A stretch of 6,756 nt of DNA from Bermanella sp047628755 (GCA_047628755.1 JBLHVV010000135.1:1-6756); one strand, 5' to 3'. Shown: positions 1 to 5,857, counted from the stretch's first letter. Numbers and translations: made by a program. The notes: generated by a model from the letters alone, not told the origin.

Positions 1-1148
1 ATTAAACCAGTAGCACGCTCAATAGCGTCGGCTTGTAAACGGAAATCTACACCCCGCTCAAAACGATGACTAGAATCGGTATGCAAGCCATAGTTACGAG
101 CCTTACCCGCAATAGCGATTGGGTCAAAGTAAGCCACTTCTAAAAATATATCGCTTGTTGTATCACTAACGCCAGAAAATTCGCCACCCATAACACCGGC
201 AATGCACAGTGCTTGAGCTTGGTCGGCTATGACAAGCGTGTTGTCTTTTAATTTAATTTCTTGGCCGTCTAACAAGGTTATGACTTCGTCAGCTTTTGCC
301 ATACGGACGTCAATACCACCAGACAATTTAGTCAGATCGAATGCATGCATTGGTTGGCCAAGTTCTAATAAAACAAAGTTGGTCACATCGACAATGGCGT
401 CAATTGAACGAATGCCGCTGCGACGTAGCTTTTCAACCATCCATAATGGCGTTGCAGCTTTAACATTAATGCCCTTAACCACACGACTTACATACTTGGG
501 ACAAGCGCCTACTGCACTTAACGTAACCGGAAAAGTGTCATCAATAGTGGCGACTACAGGAGTAATTTTTAACTGGGTAACGTCGATTTTATTTAGCGTG
601 CCTACTTCACGAGCTAAACCTTTAACACTCAGACAGTCGGCGCGGTTAGGGGTTAAATCAACTTCTATAATAGTATCGTTTAGGTTTAGGTATTCGCGAA
701 CGTCCATGCCTAATGGCGCGTCATCTGCTAATTCCATTAATCCATCAGAGCTTTCGGCCATGCCCATTTCAGCTTCGGCGCATAACATACCAAAACTTTC
801 CACACCGCGAAGTTTGGCTTTTTTAATTTTAAAGCCTTTGCCATCTTCGCTGGCTAAAACCGCACCTATTTTTGCGAATGGAACTTTTAAGCCTTCACGT
901 ACATTGGCAGCACCACATACAATTTGAAAAGACTCTGTACCGTCTGTTACTTGGCAAAGGCTCAGTTTGTCGGCATCTGGGTGTTGCTCGCGAGTCACTA
1001 CTTGACCCACTACAATGCCACTAAAATCTGAAGCAACGGGATCAATGGCGTCAACTTCCAAACCAGCCATGGTTACTTGAGCTTCTAATTCTTCGGTCGT
1101 TAGGCTTGGGTTAACCCACTCTCTTAACCAACTTTCACTGAATTTCAT
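1..1148 (-). CDS. pheT: Phenylalanyl-tRNA synthetase beta subunit, N-terminal 382 residues (runs off left edge)
   Basis: PheT is the large subunit of the cytoplasmic alpha2-beta2 PheRS, which charges tRNA-Phe; the beta chain binds tRNA and edits Tyr-tRNA-Phe. The reading frame from the ATG at 1148 stays open to the edge and gives 382 codons. It begins MKFSESWLREWVNP, as in E. coli PheT (about 795 aa), so roughly half the protein is present. The tRNA-binding OB-fold (EMAP-II-like) is at about residues 40-150 (HPDADKL at 56-62, AKLRGVESFGMLC at 111-123). The B3/B4 editing module follows, with PLWMVEKLRRSGIRSIDA (234-251), GQPMHAFD (264-271) and HTDSSHRFERG (356-366). A Shine-Dalgarno AGGA lies 8 nt before the ATG. 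The 98-nt gap to pheS (1149-1246) holds no recognisable gene or strong hairpin, only a direct repeat TATGGC. The gene is probably cotranscribed with pheS. Identification is very secure. Confidence 0.97.
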   Translation of the reverse strand, partial: MKFSESWLREWVNPSLTTEELEAQVTMAGLEVDAIDPVASDFSGIVVGQVVTREQHPDADKLSLCQVTDGTESFQIVCGAANVREGLKVPFAKIGAVLASEDGKGFKIKKAKLRGVESFGMLCAEAEMGMAESSDGLMELADDAPLGMDVREYLNLNDTIIEVDLTPNRADCLSVKGLAREVGTLNKIDVTQLKITPVVATIDDTFPVTLSAVGACPKYVSRVVKGINVKAATPLWMVEKLRRSGIRSIDAIVDVTNFVLLELGQPMHAFDLTKLSGGIDVRMAKADEVITLLDGQEIKLKDNTLVIADQAQALCIAGVMGGEFSGVSDTTSDIFLEVAYFDPIAIAGKARNYGLHTDSSHRFERGVDFRLQADAIERATGL

Positions 1149-1246
1149 GTTTTATTTCCTGAATTCTATATCTGGATGCCAAATGCCTATGGCCGATATT
1201 TATGGCTATCTAATTGCGCACTTGCAGACGATAATTTTAATAAAAA

Positions 1247-2239
1247 TTAATTAAATTGTTTTAAAAACTTAACGTCGTTTTCAAAAAACATGCGTAAATC
1301 ATTCACGCCGTAACGCAACATGGCTAGACGTTCTACACCTAAACCAAATGCAAAACCCATGTACTTCTCTGGGTCAACGCCACTGGCACTTAATACATTC
1401 TGGTGAACCATGCCGCAGCCACCTACTTCTAACCAACCTGTTTTGCTGGCTGACCATTTAATGTCGAACTCAGCTGAAGGCTCAGTAAAAGGGAAAAAAG
1501 AAGGGCGGAAACGAACATCTAAATCGTCATCTTCAAAGAACGCACGTAAAAATTGAATCACTGTCCCTTTTAAATCAGCAAAGCTAACACGCTCGTCTAC
1601 TAACAAGCCTTCTACTTGGTGAAACATAGGTGTGTGAGTCACGTCAGAATCGCAACGGTATACGCGACCAGGACAAATAACACGAATGGGTGGCTCTTGT
1701 TTTTCCATAGTGCGTATTTGCACAGGCGATGTATGAGTACGCAGTAAGGTTTCAGCGTCAAAGTAAAACGTATCATGCATGGCACGGGCAGGATGGTGCG
1801 CAGGAATGTTTAAGGCTTCAAAATTATGGAAGTTGTCTTCTACTTCTGGACCAACGGCTACCGAGTAGCCGGCCTTAGTAAAAAAGTTCTCAATACGTTG
1901 TAAAGTACGAGTAACAGGATGCAAACCACCGGTTTTTTGACCACGACCGGGTAAGGTTACGTCGATACTCTCTGATGCTAATTTGTGTGCTAGGGCGGCC
2001 GCTTCTAATGCTGCTTTTTTCTCACGAATAACAATTTCAACTTGCTGCTTTGCTTCGTTGATTTTAGCACCGGCTTGCGGGCGGTCTTCCGCACTCAGCT
2101 TGCCTAGAGTTTTTAGCTGTGCGGTTAGCGCACCTTTTTTACCTAGATAATCAACACGCACTTGATCAAGGGCTTTTACATCGTCTGCCTGATCTACTTT
2201 TACCAGTGCTTCTGATACTAGGTTTTGTAGGTTTTCCAA
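1247..2239 (-). CDS. pheS: Phenylalanyl-tRNA synthetase alpha subunit
   Basis: PheS is the catalytic subunit of class IIc PheRS. It activates Phe with ATP and transfers it to tRNA-Phe in a complex with PheT. The product is 330 aa (E. coli 327). Residues 1 to about 90 form the N-terminal coiled-coil tRNA-binding arm (VRVDYLGKKG at 27-36), followed by the catalytic core with GGLHPVTRT (104-112). Class II motif 2 is GRVYRCDSDVTHTPMFHQVEG (191-211), split here as GRVYR and FHQVEG, and motif 3 is GFAFGLGVERL (295-305). FPFTEPSAE (249-257) lines the amino-acid pocket. Ala297 corresponds to E. coli Ala294, the residue that sets Phe specificity. The start codon is TTG at 2239: the alignment with E. 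coli begins exactly there, no in-frame ATG is near, and GGAG lies 7 nt upstream. A TTG start suggests lowered initiation. The gene lies downstream of an intrinsic terminator and of a candidate extended -10 promoter. Confidence 0.97.
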   Translation of the reverse strand: MENLQNLVSEALVKVDQADDVKALDQVRVDYLGKKGALTAQLKTLGKLSAEDRPQAGAKINEAKQQVEIVIREKKAALEAAALAHKLASESIDVTLPGRGQKTGGLHPVTRTLQRIENFFTKAGYSVAVGPEVEDNFHNFEALNIPAHHPARAMHDTFYFDAETLLRTHTSPVQIRTMEKQEPPIRVICPGRVYRCDSDVTHTPMFHQVEGLLVDERVSFADLKGTVIQFLRAFFEDDDLDVRFRPSFFPFTEPSAEFDIKWSASKTGWLEVGGCGMVHQNVLSASGVDPEKYMGFAFGLGVERLAMLRYGVNDLRMFFENDVKFLKQFN

Positions 2240-2270
2240 TTTCCTGCTCCAAAATTGACCGCTTTTAATG

Positions 2271-2280
2271 TTTATAACAG
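2271..2280 (-). promoter_or_regulatory. Candidate extended -10 promoter for pheST
   Basis: On the minus strand, TG-T-TATAAA (2279-2271) forms an extended -10 element located after the intrinsic terminator and about 30 nt before the pheS start. The -35 region at the expected distance is poor, so the call relies on the TGn extension and the near-consensus hexamer. If active, it would allow pheST transcription independent of rpmI-rplT and of the terminator. This is seen by pattern only. Confidence 0.4.
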
Positions 2281-2336
2281 CGCGGTGGTTTTTTACTGCT
2301 ATTTTTTTAAATTCTTGGCTTTGTTTTCAGCCATAC

Positions 2337-2379
2337 AAATAAAAATAGGGAAAGCGCCAAGAAGGCCCTTTCCCTATTT
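2337..2379 (-). terminator. Rho-independent terminator or pheST attenuator
   Basis: On the minus strand AAATAGGGAAAG (2379-2368) pairs perfectly over 12 bp with CTTTCCCTATTT (2354-2343). Inside, after one G-G mismatch, GCC pairs with GGC around the loop TTCTT. A U-rich tract (UUUUUAUUU) follows at the base. This is a strong intrinsic terminator about 95 nt after the rplT stop. It either ends the thrS-infC-rpmI-rplT transcripts or, given a consensus -10 box upstream of it, acts as an attenuator in a pheST leader. E. coli pheST has an attenuator at the same place in the operon. Confidence 0.85.
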
Positions 2380-2380
2380 A

Positions 2381-2398
2381 TTACAAGACAACGATCAT
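2381..2398 (-). CDS. Possible five-codon leader ORF (M-I-V-V-L) before the terminator
   Basis: ATG ATC GTT GTC TTG is followed by tandem stops TAA TAA. A good Shine-Dalgarno AGGTGA (2409-2404) sits 5 nt upstream. The stop codon directly abuts the 5' arm of the terminator hairpin (2379), so a ribosome on the stop codon would physically cover that arm. An inverted repeat ACAAGA/TCTTGT (2403-2398 and 2388-2383) could sequester its ATG. No Phe codon is present, unlike the Phe-rich pheST leader peptide of E. coli. An ORF this short may occur by chance; the SD and position are the only support. Confidence 0.25.
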   Translation of the reverse strand: MIVVL

Positions 2399-2421
2399 CT
2401 TGTTCACCTGATTTAAAACAA

Positions 2422-2449
2422 ATTATAAAACTATAAGAAGTTTATTAAA
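2422..2449 (-). promoter_or_regulatory. Candidate promoter upstream of the pheST terminator/attenuator
   Basis: The minus strand carries a perfect TATAAT (2427-2422) and, after a 16-nt spacer, a weak -35 TTTAAT (2449-2444), all in AT-rich DNA starting about 24 nt after the rplT stop. Initiation near 2415 would produce a leader containing the mini-ORF and the terminator before pheS, which is the layout of an attenuated operon. The -35 match is only 3 of 6, and AT-rich spacers easily yield such boxes by chance. Confidence 0.4.
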
Positions 2450-2472
2450 TAAGATGGATCTATCAGCTGGGC

Positions 2473-2826
2473 TTACAGTACTGATTTTGCTTTTTCTACT
2501 AGAGCAGCAAAAGCGCCTTTTTCATTAACGGCTAAATCAGCTAATACCTTGCGATCGATTTCGATGCTGGCATTTTTCAGACCGTTAATAAAACGGCTGT
2601 AAGACAAACCGTTGATACGTGCGCCAGCGTTGATACGAGCAATCCATAGAGCACGGAATTGACGTTTTCTTTGACGACGGTCACGGTAAGCATATTGACC
2701 TGCTTTAATAACCGCTTGCTTAGCTACACGGTAAACACGTGAACGTGCTCCGTAATAACCTTTAGCTAGCTTTAATACTTTTTTGTGACGCTTGCGCGCC
2801 GTAACACCACGTTTTACACGAGCCAT
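2473..2826 (-). CDS. rplT: 50S ribosomal protein L20
   Basis: L20 is an early-assembly protein of the large ribosomal subunit that binds 23S rRNA domain II, and in E. coli it also represses the rpmI-rplT mRNA. The product is 117 aa (E. coli 118). It starts MARVKRGVTARKRHKKVLK and has the basic, extended N-terminal tail (residues 1 to about 58, with GYYGARSRVYRVA and YAYRDRRQRKRQFR). The globular C-terminal RNA-binding domain includes LWIARINAGAR, YSRFINGLK and IDRKVLADLA. The start is an ATG with the strong Shine-Dalgarno AAGAGGAG 6 nt upstream. The gene follows rpmI by 28 nt and is probably cotranscribed with it. Nothing in it is unusual. Confidence 0.98.
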   Translation of the reverse strand: MARVKRGVTARKRHKKVLKLAKGYYGARSRVYRVAKQAVIKAGQYAYRDRRQRKRQFRALWIARINAGARINGLSYSRFINGLKNASIEIDRKVLADLAVNEKGAFAALVEKAKSVL

Positions 2827-2854
2827 TTTAAACTCCTCTTAACCAAATAAATTA

Positions 2855-3052
2855 TTAAACGCCAGGTAACATACGTTTGATCAACGGAACATCAGATGCG
2901 TGTACTTGCAACTGTGAACGAAGATGACGCTTACGCTTAGTGCTCTTTTTGGTCAAGATGTGTGCACGGTGTGCTTGACGGTGTTTAAAGCCGTTTGCAG
3001 TCTTTTTGAAGCGCTTTGCAGCACCACTATGACTTTTAATTTTGTTAGACAT
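2855..3052 (-). CDS. rpmI: 50S ribosomal protein L35
   Basis: L35 is a small, highly basic protein of the large ribosomal subunit. The product is 65 aa, the same length as in E. coli, with the family core GAAKRFKKT (10-18), GFKHRQAHRAHILTKKS (21-37) and TKRKRHLR (38-45). It lies between infC and rplT as expected. The ATG at 3052 has only a weak Shine-Dalgarno (GAG about 11 nt upstream), in contrast to the strong one of rplT. This fits the E. coli pattern in which rpmI translation is the step repressed by L20 and rplT follows by coupling. Whether that control exists here is inferred from family knowledge and from the structured 113-nt spacer upstream. Confidence 0.97.
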   Translation of the reverse strand: MSNKIKSHSGAAKRFKKTANGFKHRQAHRAHILTKKSTKRKRHLRSQLQVHASDVPLIKRMLPGV

Positions 3053-3108
3053 GCTAATAAAATCTCATTCGCATTTGTTTATCTTACAGCAGTAGGTGAT
3101 TACACATT

Positions 3109-3138
3109 TAAGCCCAAAAAACGAATTTCTTGGGCTTA
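3109..3138 (-). promoter_or_regulatory. 13-bp hairpin with UUCG loop in the infC-rpmI spacer; candidate part of the L20 operator
   Basis: On the minus strand TAAGCCCAAGAAA (3138-3126) and TTTTTTGGGCTTA (3121-3109) form a 13-bp stem with a single G-U wobble around the tetraloop TTCG. It begins 27 nt after the infC stop and ends 56 nt before the rpmI ATG. In E. coli, L20 represses rpmI through structured mRNA in this same spacer. No U-tract follows the stem, because its Us lie within the 3' arm, so a terminator role is unlikely. It could also be an mRNA-processing or stability element. The hairpin is directly visible; its function is inferred. Confidence 0.5.
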
Positions 3139-3165
3139 GGTTGGCAATACTTAGTTGTGACCTAA

Positions 3166-3714
3166 CTACTTACCTTGTTTTTTGATGGGTGCTAACACCA
3201 TGGTTAGCTGACGACCTTCCATCTTAGGACGTAATTCAACGTTGGCAATTTCGGAGAGATCTTTTTCTACTCGTTGCAACAATTTCATCCCAAGCTCTTG
3301 GTGAGCCATTTCACGCCCGCGAAAACGCAGTGTGATTTTGGTTTTGTCCCCATGCTCAAGAAACTTAATCAGGTTGCGAAGTTTTACCTGATAGTCTCCA
3401 TCTTCAGTCCCAGGACGGAATTTAATTTCCTTAACCTGAGTTTGAACTTGCTTCTTCTTAGCAGCGGCTTTTTGCTTTTTATCTTCATAAAGCTTTTGGC
3501 CGTAATCCATGATCTTACATACGATCGGATCACCGTCTGCTATTTGAACTAAATCTAGTTGTGCTTCTTGTGCAATCGCGAGCGATTCAGGCAGAGTTTT
3601 TACGCCTAATTGCTCTCCATCAGCACTAATTAGTCGGCATTCACGCGCCTTGATGTTCTCGTTGATCGATGGTTTGTCCGGACGAGCTCGGCTATTTCGG
3701 TTATCGCGTCTAAT
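3166..3714 (-). CDS. infC: Translation initiation factor IF3, ATT start codon
   Basis: IF3 binds the 30S subunit, prevents premature 50S joining and proofreads start-codon and initiator-tRNA choice. Read from the ATT at 3714 the protein is 182 aa (E. coli 180). The N-terminal domain (1 to about 75) includes RARPDKPSINENIKARECRL (9-28), LPESLAIAQEA and IVCKIMDYG. A lysine-rich linker (about 76-92) follows. The C-terminal domain contains EIKFRPGTEDGDYQVK, FLEHGDKTKITLRFRGREMAH and KMEGRQLTMVLAP. The first in-frame ATG, at 3510, is the internal Met of MDYG, so starting there would delete 68 residues. The ATT at 3714 has GGAG 8 nt upstream; another ATT six codons earlier lacks a suitable SD. The rare AUU start is the known basis of IF3 autoregulation in E. 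coli. The gap to thrS is 36 nt. Confidence 0.96.
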   Translation of the reverse strand: MRRDNRNSRARPDKPSINENIKARECRLISADGEQLGVKTLPESLAIAQEAQLDLVQIADGDPIVCKIMDYGQKLYEDKKQKAAAKKKQVQTQVKEIKFRPGTEDGDYQVKLRNLIKFLEHGDKTKITLRFRGREMAHQELGMKLLQRVEKDLSEIANVELRPKMEGRQLTMVLAPIKKQGK

Positions 3715-3722
3715 TGTTTTGT

Positions 3723-3726
3723 CTCC
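3723..3726 (-). promoter_or_regulatory. Ribosome binding site fixing the infC ATT start
   Basis: Minus-strand GGAG lies 8 nt before the ATT at 3714, an optimal distance. It falls between two in-frame ATT codons (3732 and 3714), so only the downstream one can use it. The position matches the start expected from alignment with E. coli IF3. Confidence 0.8.
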
Positions 3727-3750
3727 GTTAATTAAAAATTGTGGCCAATA

Positions 3751-5664
3751 CTACTGACCACGGCTTGAAACATCATCGTTTAACAACGTGATAAATGCTT
3801 CAATACTCATTGTTCCAAGGTCTTCACCTGAACGAGTTCGCACAGCAAGCATTTCGGCTGCTACTTCTTTGTCCCCTGCTACCAATAAATAAGGGACCTT
3901 CTGTAAAGTGTGCTCACGGATTTTAAAGCCGATCTTCTCGTTTCTCAAGTCCGAATTCACTCGAATGCCTTCTTTTAGCAAAGTATTTTCGATTTTCTTG
4001 ATATATTCGGCCTGATTGTCGGTAATGTTCAATAAAACCGCTTGCGTTGGTGCCAACCAAGTAGGAAATGCACCTGCATGTTCTTCAATCAAAATTCCGA
4101 TAAAGCGCTCTAACGAACCCAAAATCGCTCGGTGAATCATAACTGGCGTCTGACGATCGCCATTTTTATCCACATATTGAGCACCTAATCGACCCGGCAT
4201 TGAGAAGTCTAGCTGGATCGTTCCACACTGCCACTCTCGAGCTAAACAGTCAGTCAGTGCAAACTCAATTTTAGGGCCGTAAAAAGCCCCTTCTCCAGGC
4301 TGATAAGTGAACTCTAAATCACTTAATTTTAACGCATCCGCCAGCGCTTTTTCCGCACTGTCCCAAACTTCATCACTGCCAATGCGCTGCTCTGGACGAG
4401 TTGATAACTTAACGGCAACATTATTAAAACCAAATGTTTTGTAAGTATCTAGAATCATTGCAATACAAGCATTCACTTCATCTAGGATTTGATCTGGCAT
4501 ACAAAATATATGCGCATCATCTTGGGTAAATGAACGAACACGCATAAGGCCATGAAGCGCCCCAGACGGCTCGTTACGATGGCAGCACCCAAACTCAGCC
4601 AATCTTAATGGTAAATCTCTATAAGATTTCAAGCCCTGGTTAAAAATTTGAATGTGCCCTGGGCAGTTCATTGGCTTGATGGCATATTCGCGTTTTTCTG
4701 ATTCGGTAGTAAACATTCCGTCTGCAAACTTGTCCCAATGACCAGAACGTTCCCATAAAGAACGATCCATAATCATGGGTGCTTTCACTTCTTGATAGCC
4801 ATATTCTGACAATTTCTGGCGTACAAATCGCTCAAGCTCAGTATAAATAGTCCAACCTTTACCATGCCAAAACACCATACCTGGGGCTTCTTCCTGGAAG
4901 TGGAACAAACCCAAGCCTTTGCCTATTTTACGGTGATCGCGCTTTTCGGCTTCAACTAAACGGTTCAAATAGCCTTTTAGCTCGTCTTTACTTGCCCAAG
5001 CCGTACCGTAAACCCGTTGCAACATTTTGTTGTCTGAATTACCACGCCAGTAAGCTCCTGCTACCTTCATTAATTTGAAGTTCTGGCAGAATTTCATGCT
5101 AGGTACGTGAGGACCACGACACATATCGATGTATTCTTCGTGATGATACAAAGCTGGCGTACTGTCTTTTGGAATATTTTCATCAAGGATTTGAATTTTG
5201 TAATCTTCGCCGCGCTCTACAAATGTATCGCGCGCTAACTGCCAGCTGCCTACCTTTTTTTCTACTCGGTAGTTTTTCTTAACAAGCTGGGCCATGCGCT
5301 TTTCTAGCTGCTTTAACTCTTCATCGTTAATCGGAAAGTCGGCGTCAATGTCGTAATAAAAGCCATTATCAATGGTAGGGCCAATGGCCATTTTAACATC
5401 TGGCCATATTTGCTTGATAGCGTGGCCCATTAAATGCGCGCAAGAGTGACGTAAGATTTCTAAACCTTCAGCATCTTTTGCAGTAATAATTCTTAACGTG
5501 CTGTCCGTTTCAATTAGCTCGCAGGCGTCAACGAGTTCGCCATTCACTTCCCCTGCAATGGTGGCTTTGGCAAGACCAGGACTTATATCTGAAGCGATGT
5601 CTAAAATGGAAACAGTGGATTCAAACTCGCGTTTAGAACCATCGGGAAGTGTAATAACAGGCAT
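3751..5664 (-). CDS. thrS: Threonyl-tRNA synthetase
   Basis: ThrRS is a homodimeric, zinc-dependent class IIa enzyme that attaches Thr to tRNA-Thr and hydrolyses Ser-tRNA-Thr. The product is 637 aa (E. coli 642; the difference is at the C-terminus). Domains: TGS-type N1 (1 to about 62, MPVITLPDGS), N2 editing domain (about 63-225), catalytic core (about 243-535), anticodon-binding domain (about 536-637). The editing residues His73 and His77 (HSCAH), Cys182 and His186 (CRGPH) are present. So are the zinc ligands Cys334 (MNCPGH), His385 (DDAH) and His511, motif-2 Arg363 and motif-3 Arg520. All carry the same numbers as in E. coli, so the enzyme should be fully active and able to edit. The ATG at 5664 has SD AGGA 7 nt upstream. 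The leader carries two anticodon-like hairpins, suggesting translational autorepression. infC follows after 36 nt. Confidence 0.98.
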   Translation of the reverse strand: MPVITLPDGSKREFESTVSILDIASDISPGLAKATIAGEVNGELVDACELIETDSTLRIITAKDAEGLEILRHSCAHLMGHAIKQIWPDVKMAIGPTIDNGFYYDIDADFPINDEELKQLEKRMAQLVKKNYRVEKKVGSWQLARDTFVERGEDYKIQILDENIPKDSTPALYHHEEYIDMCRGPHVPSMKFCQNFKLMKVAGAYWRGNSDNKMLQRVYGTAWASKDELKGYLNRLVEAEKRDHRKIGKGLGLFHFQEEAPGMVFWHGKGWTIYTELERFVRQKLSEYGYQEVKAPMIMDRSLWERSGHWDKFADGMFTTESEKREYAIKPMNCPGHIQIFNQGLKSYRDLPLRLAEFGCCHRNEPSGALHGLMRVRSFTQDDAHIFCMPDQILDEVNACIAMILDTYKTFGFNNVAVKLSTRPEQRIGSDEVWDSAEKALADALKLSDLEFTYQPGEGAFYGPKIEFALTDCLAREWQCGTIQLDFSMPGRLGAQYVDKNGDRQTPVMIHRAILGSLERFIGILIEEHAGAFPTWLAPTQAVLLNITDNQAEYIKKIENTLLKEGIRVNSDLRNEKIGFKIREHTLQKVPYLLVAGDKEVAAEMLAVRTRSGEDLGTMSIEAFITLLNDDVSSRGQ

Positions 5665-5684
5665 GTAACTTTCCTATATCAGTG

Positions 5685-5705
5685 GTGAGGCTTACATAGC
5701 CACAC
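5685..5705 (-). promoter_or_regulatory. thrS operator, proximal tRNA-Thr anticodon-like hairpin (UGU)
   Basis: On the minus strand GUG-U-GGC (5705-5699) pairs with GCC-U-CAC (5691-5685), giving 3 bp, one U-U mismatch and 3 bp around the 7-nt loop UAUGUAA. Loop positions 34-36 read UGU, a Thr anticodon, followed by A37 A38. The triplet lies at -32 to -30 relative to the thrS A of ATG. In E. coli the thrS operator has an anticodon-like stem-loop presenting CGU about 30 nt before the AUG, to which ThrRS binds and blocks the ribosome. The SD AGGA at -11 to -8 is just downstream and exposed. One discrepancy: the loop position equivalent to U33 is A. Confidence 0.65.
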
Positions 5706-5720
5706 ATGGTTAGTGCTTGA

Positions 5721-5741
5721 CCCACTCAATTAGAGTGTGGG
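5721..5741 (-). promoter_or_regulatory. Hairpin between the two anticodon-like arms of the thrS leader
   Basis: On the minus strand CCCA-(CA)-CTC (5741-5733) pairs with GAG-TGGG (5727-5721): 7 bp with a 2-nt bulge and a 5-nt loop TAATT. There is no U-tract, so it is not a terminator. It lies at -77 to -57 and probably forms the structured linker of the thrS operator. Its role is inferred only from position. Confidence 0.4.
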
Positions 5742-5777
5742 CGAGATGCTTACTTCCCCTCCTTATGCAAACGCGAA

Positions 5778-5794
5778 TGTACTTACCAAGTACA
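5778..5794 (-). promoter_or_regulatory. thrS operator, distal tRNA-Thr(GGU) anticodon-arm mimic
   Basis: The minus strand reads UGUAC-UUGGUAA-GUACA, a perfect 5-bp stem with a 7-nt loop, the exact geometry of a tRNA anticodon arm. The loop has U33, anticodon GGU at 34-36 (Thr), A37 and A38, and is identical to the anticodon loop of E. coli tRNA-Thr(GGU) as I recall it. The pairing stops at exactly 5 bp. It lies at -130 to -114 from the thrS ATG, upstream of the proximal UGU hairpin. The E. coli operator likewise has two ThrRS-binding stem-loops, one per subunit of the dimer. Transcription must start upstream of 5794 for it to be in the mRNA. No convincing promoter was found there; the best -10-like box is TAAGAT at 5853-5848, without a good -35. 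Confidence 0.6.
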
Positions 5795-5857
5795 GCCATC
5801 TACATCGCCTAGGGAACACATCCAAGCATGGTGTGATCAAGAAATTAATCTTAGATC

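Noticed and set aside
229..927. Long plus-strand open frame opposite pheT (232 codons)
   Set aside because: It is antisense to a fully conserved pheT coding frame, its product resembles no protein I know, and no convincing SD is visible.
2299..2334. Minus-strand 11-codon ORF MAENKAKNLKK after the terminator
   Set aside because: It has no Shine-Dalgarno and no Phe codons, and it lies immediately after the terminator U-tract.
2924..3139. Plus-strand open frame across rpmI and the infC-rpmI spacer
   Set aside because: It is antisense to L35 and to the UUCG hairpin, and the composition reflects the opposite strand.
3166..3510. 114-aa IF3 starting at the first ATG
   Set aside because: That Met lies inside the conserved IMDYG segment. 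The N-terminal domain is encoded upstream and the ATT at 3714 has the proper SD.
3274..3552. Plus-strand open frame opposite infC
   Set aside because: It is an antisense shadow of the conserved IF3 frame.
5762..5789. Possible thrS promoter TTGGTA-16 nt-CATAAG (minus strand)
   Set aside because: Both boxes match the consensus at only 4 of 6 positions. The -35 lies inside the GGU anticodon-arm mimic, so its use would exclude that arm from the mRNA. It is kept only as an alternative explanation.
5797..5825. Possible thrS promoter TTGGAT-17 nt-TAGATG (minus strand)
   Set aside because: Each box matches the consensus at only 3 of 6 positions, and the start site would fall within the distal hairpin.
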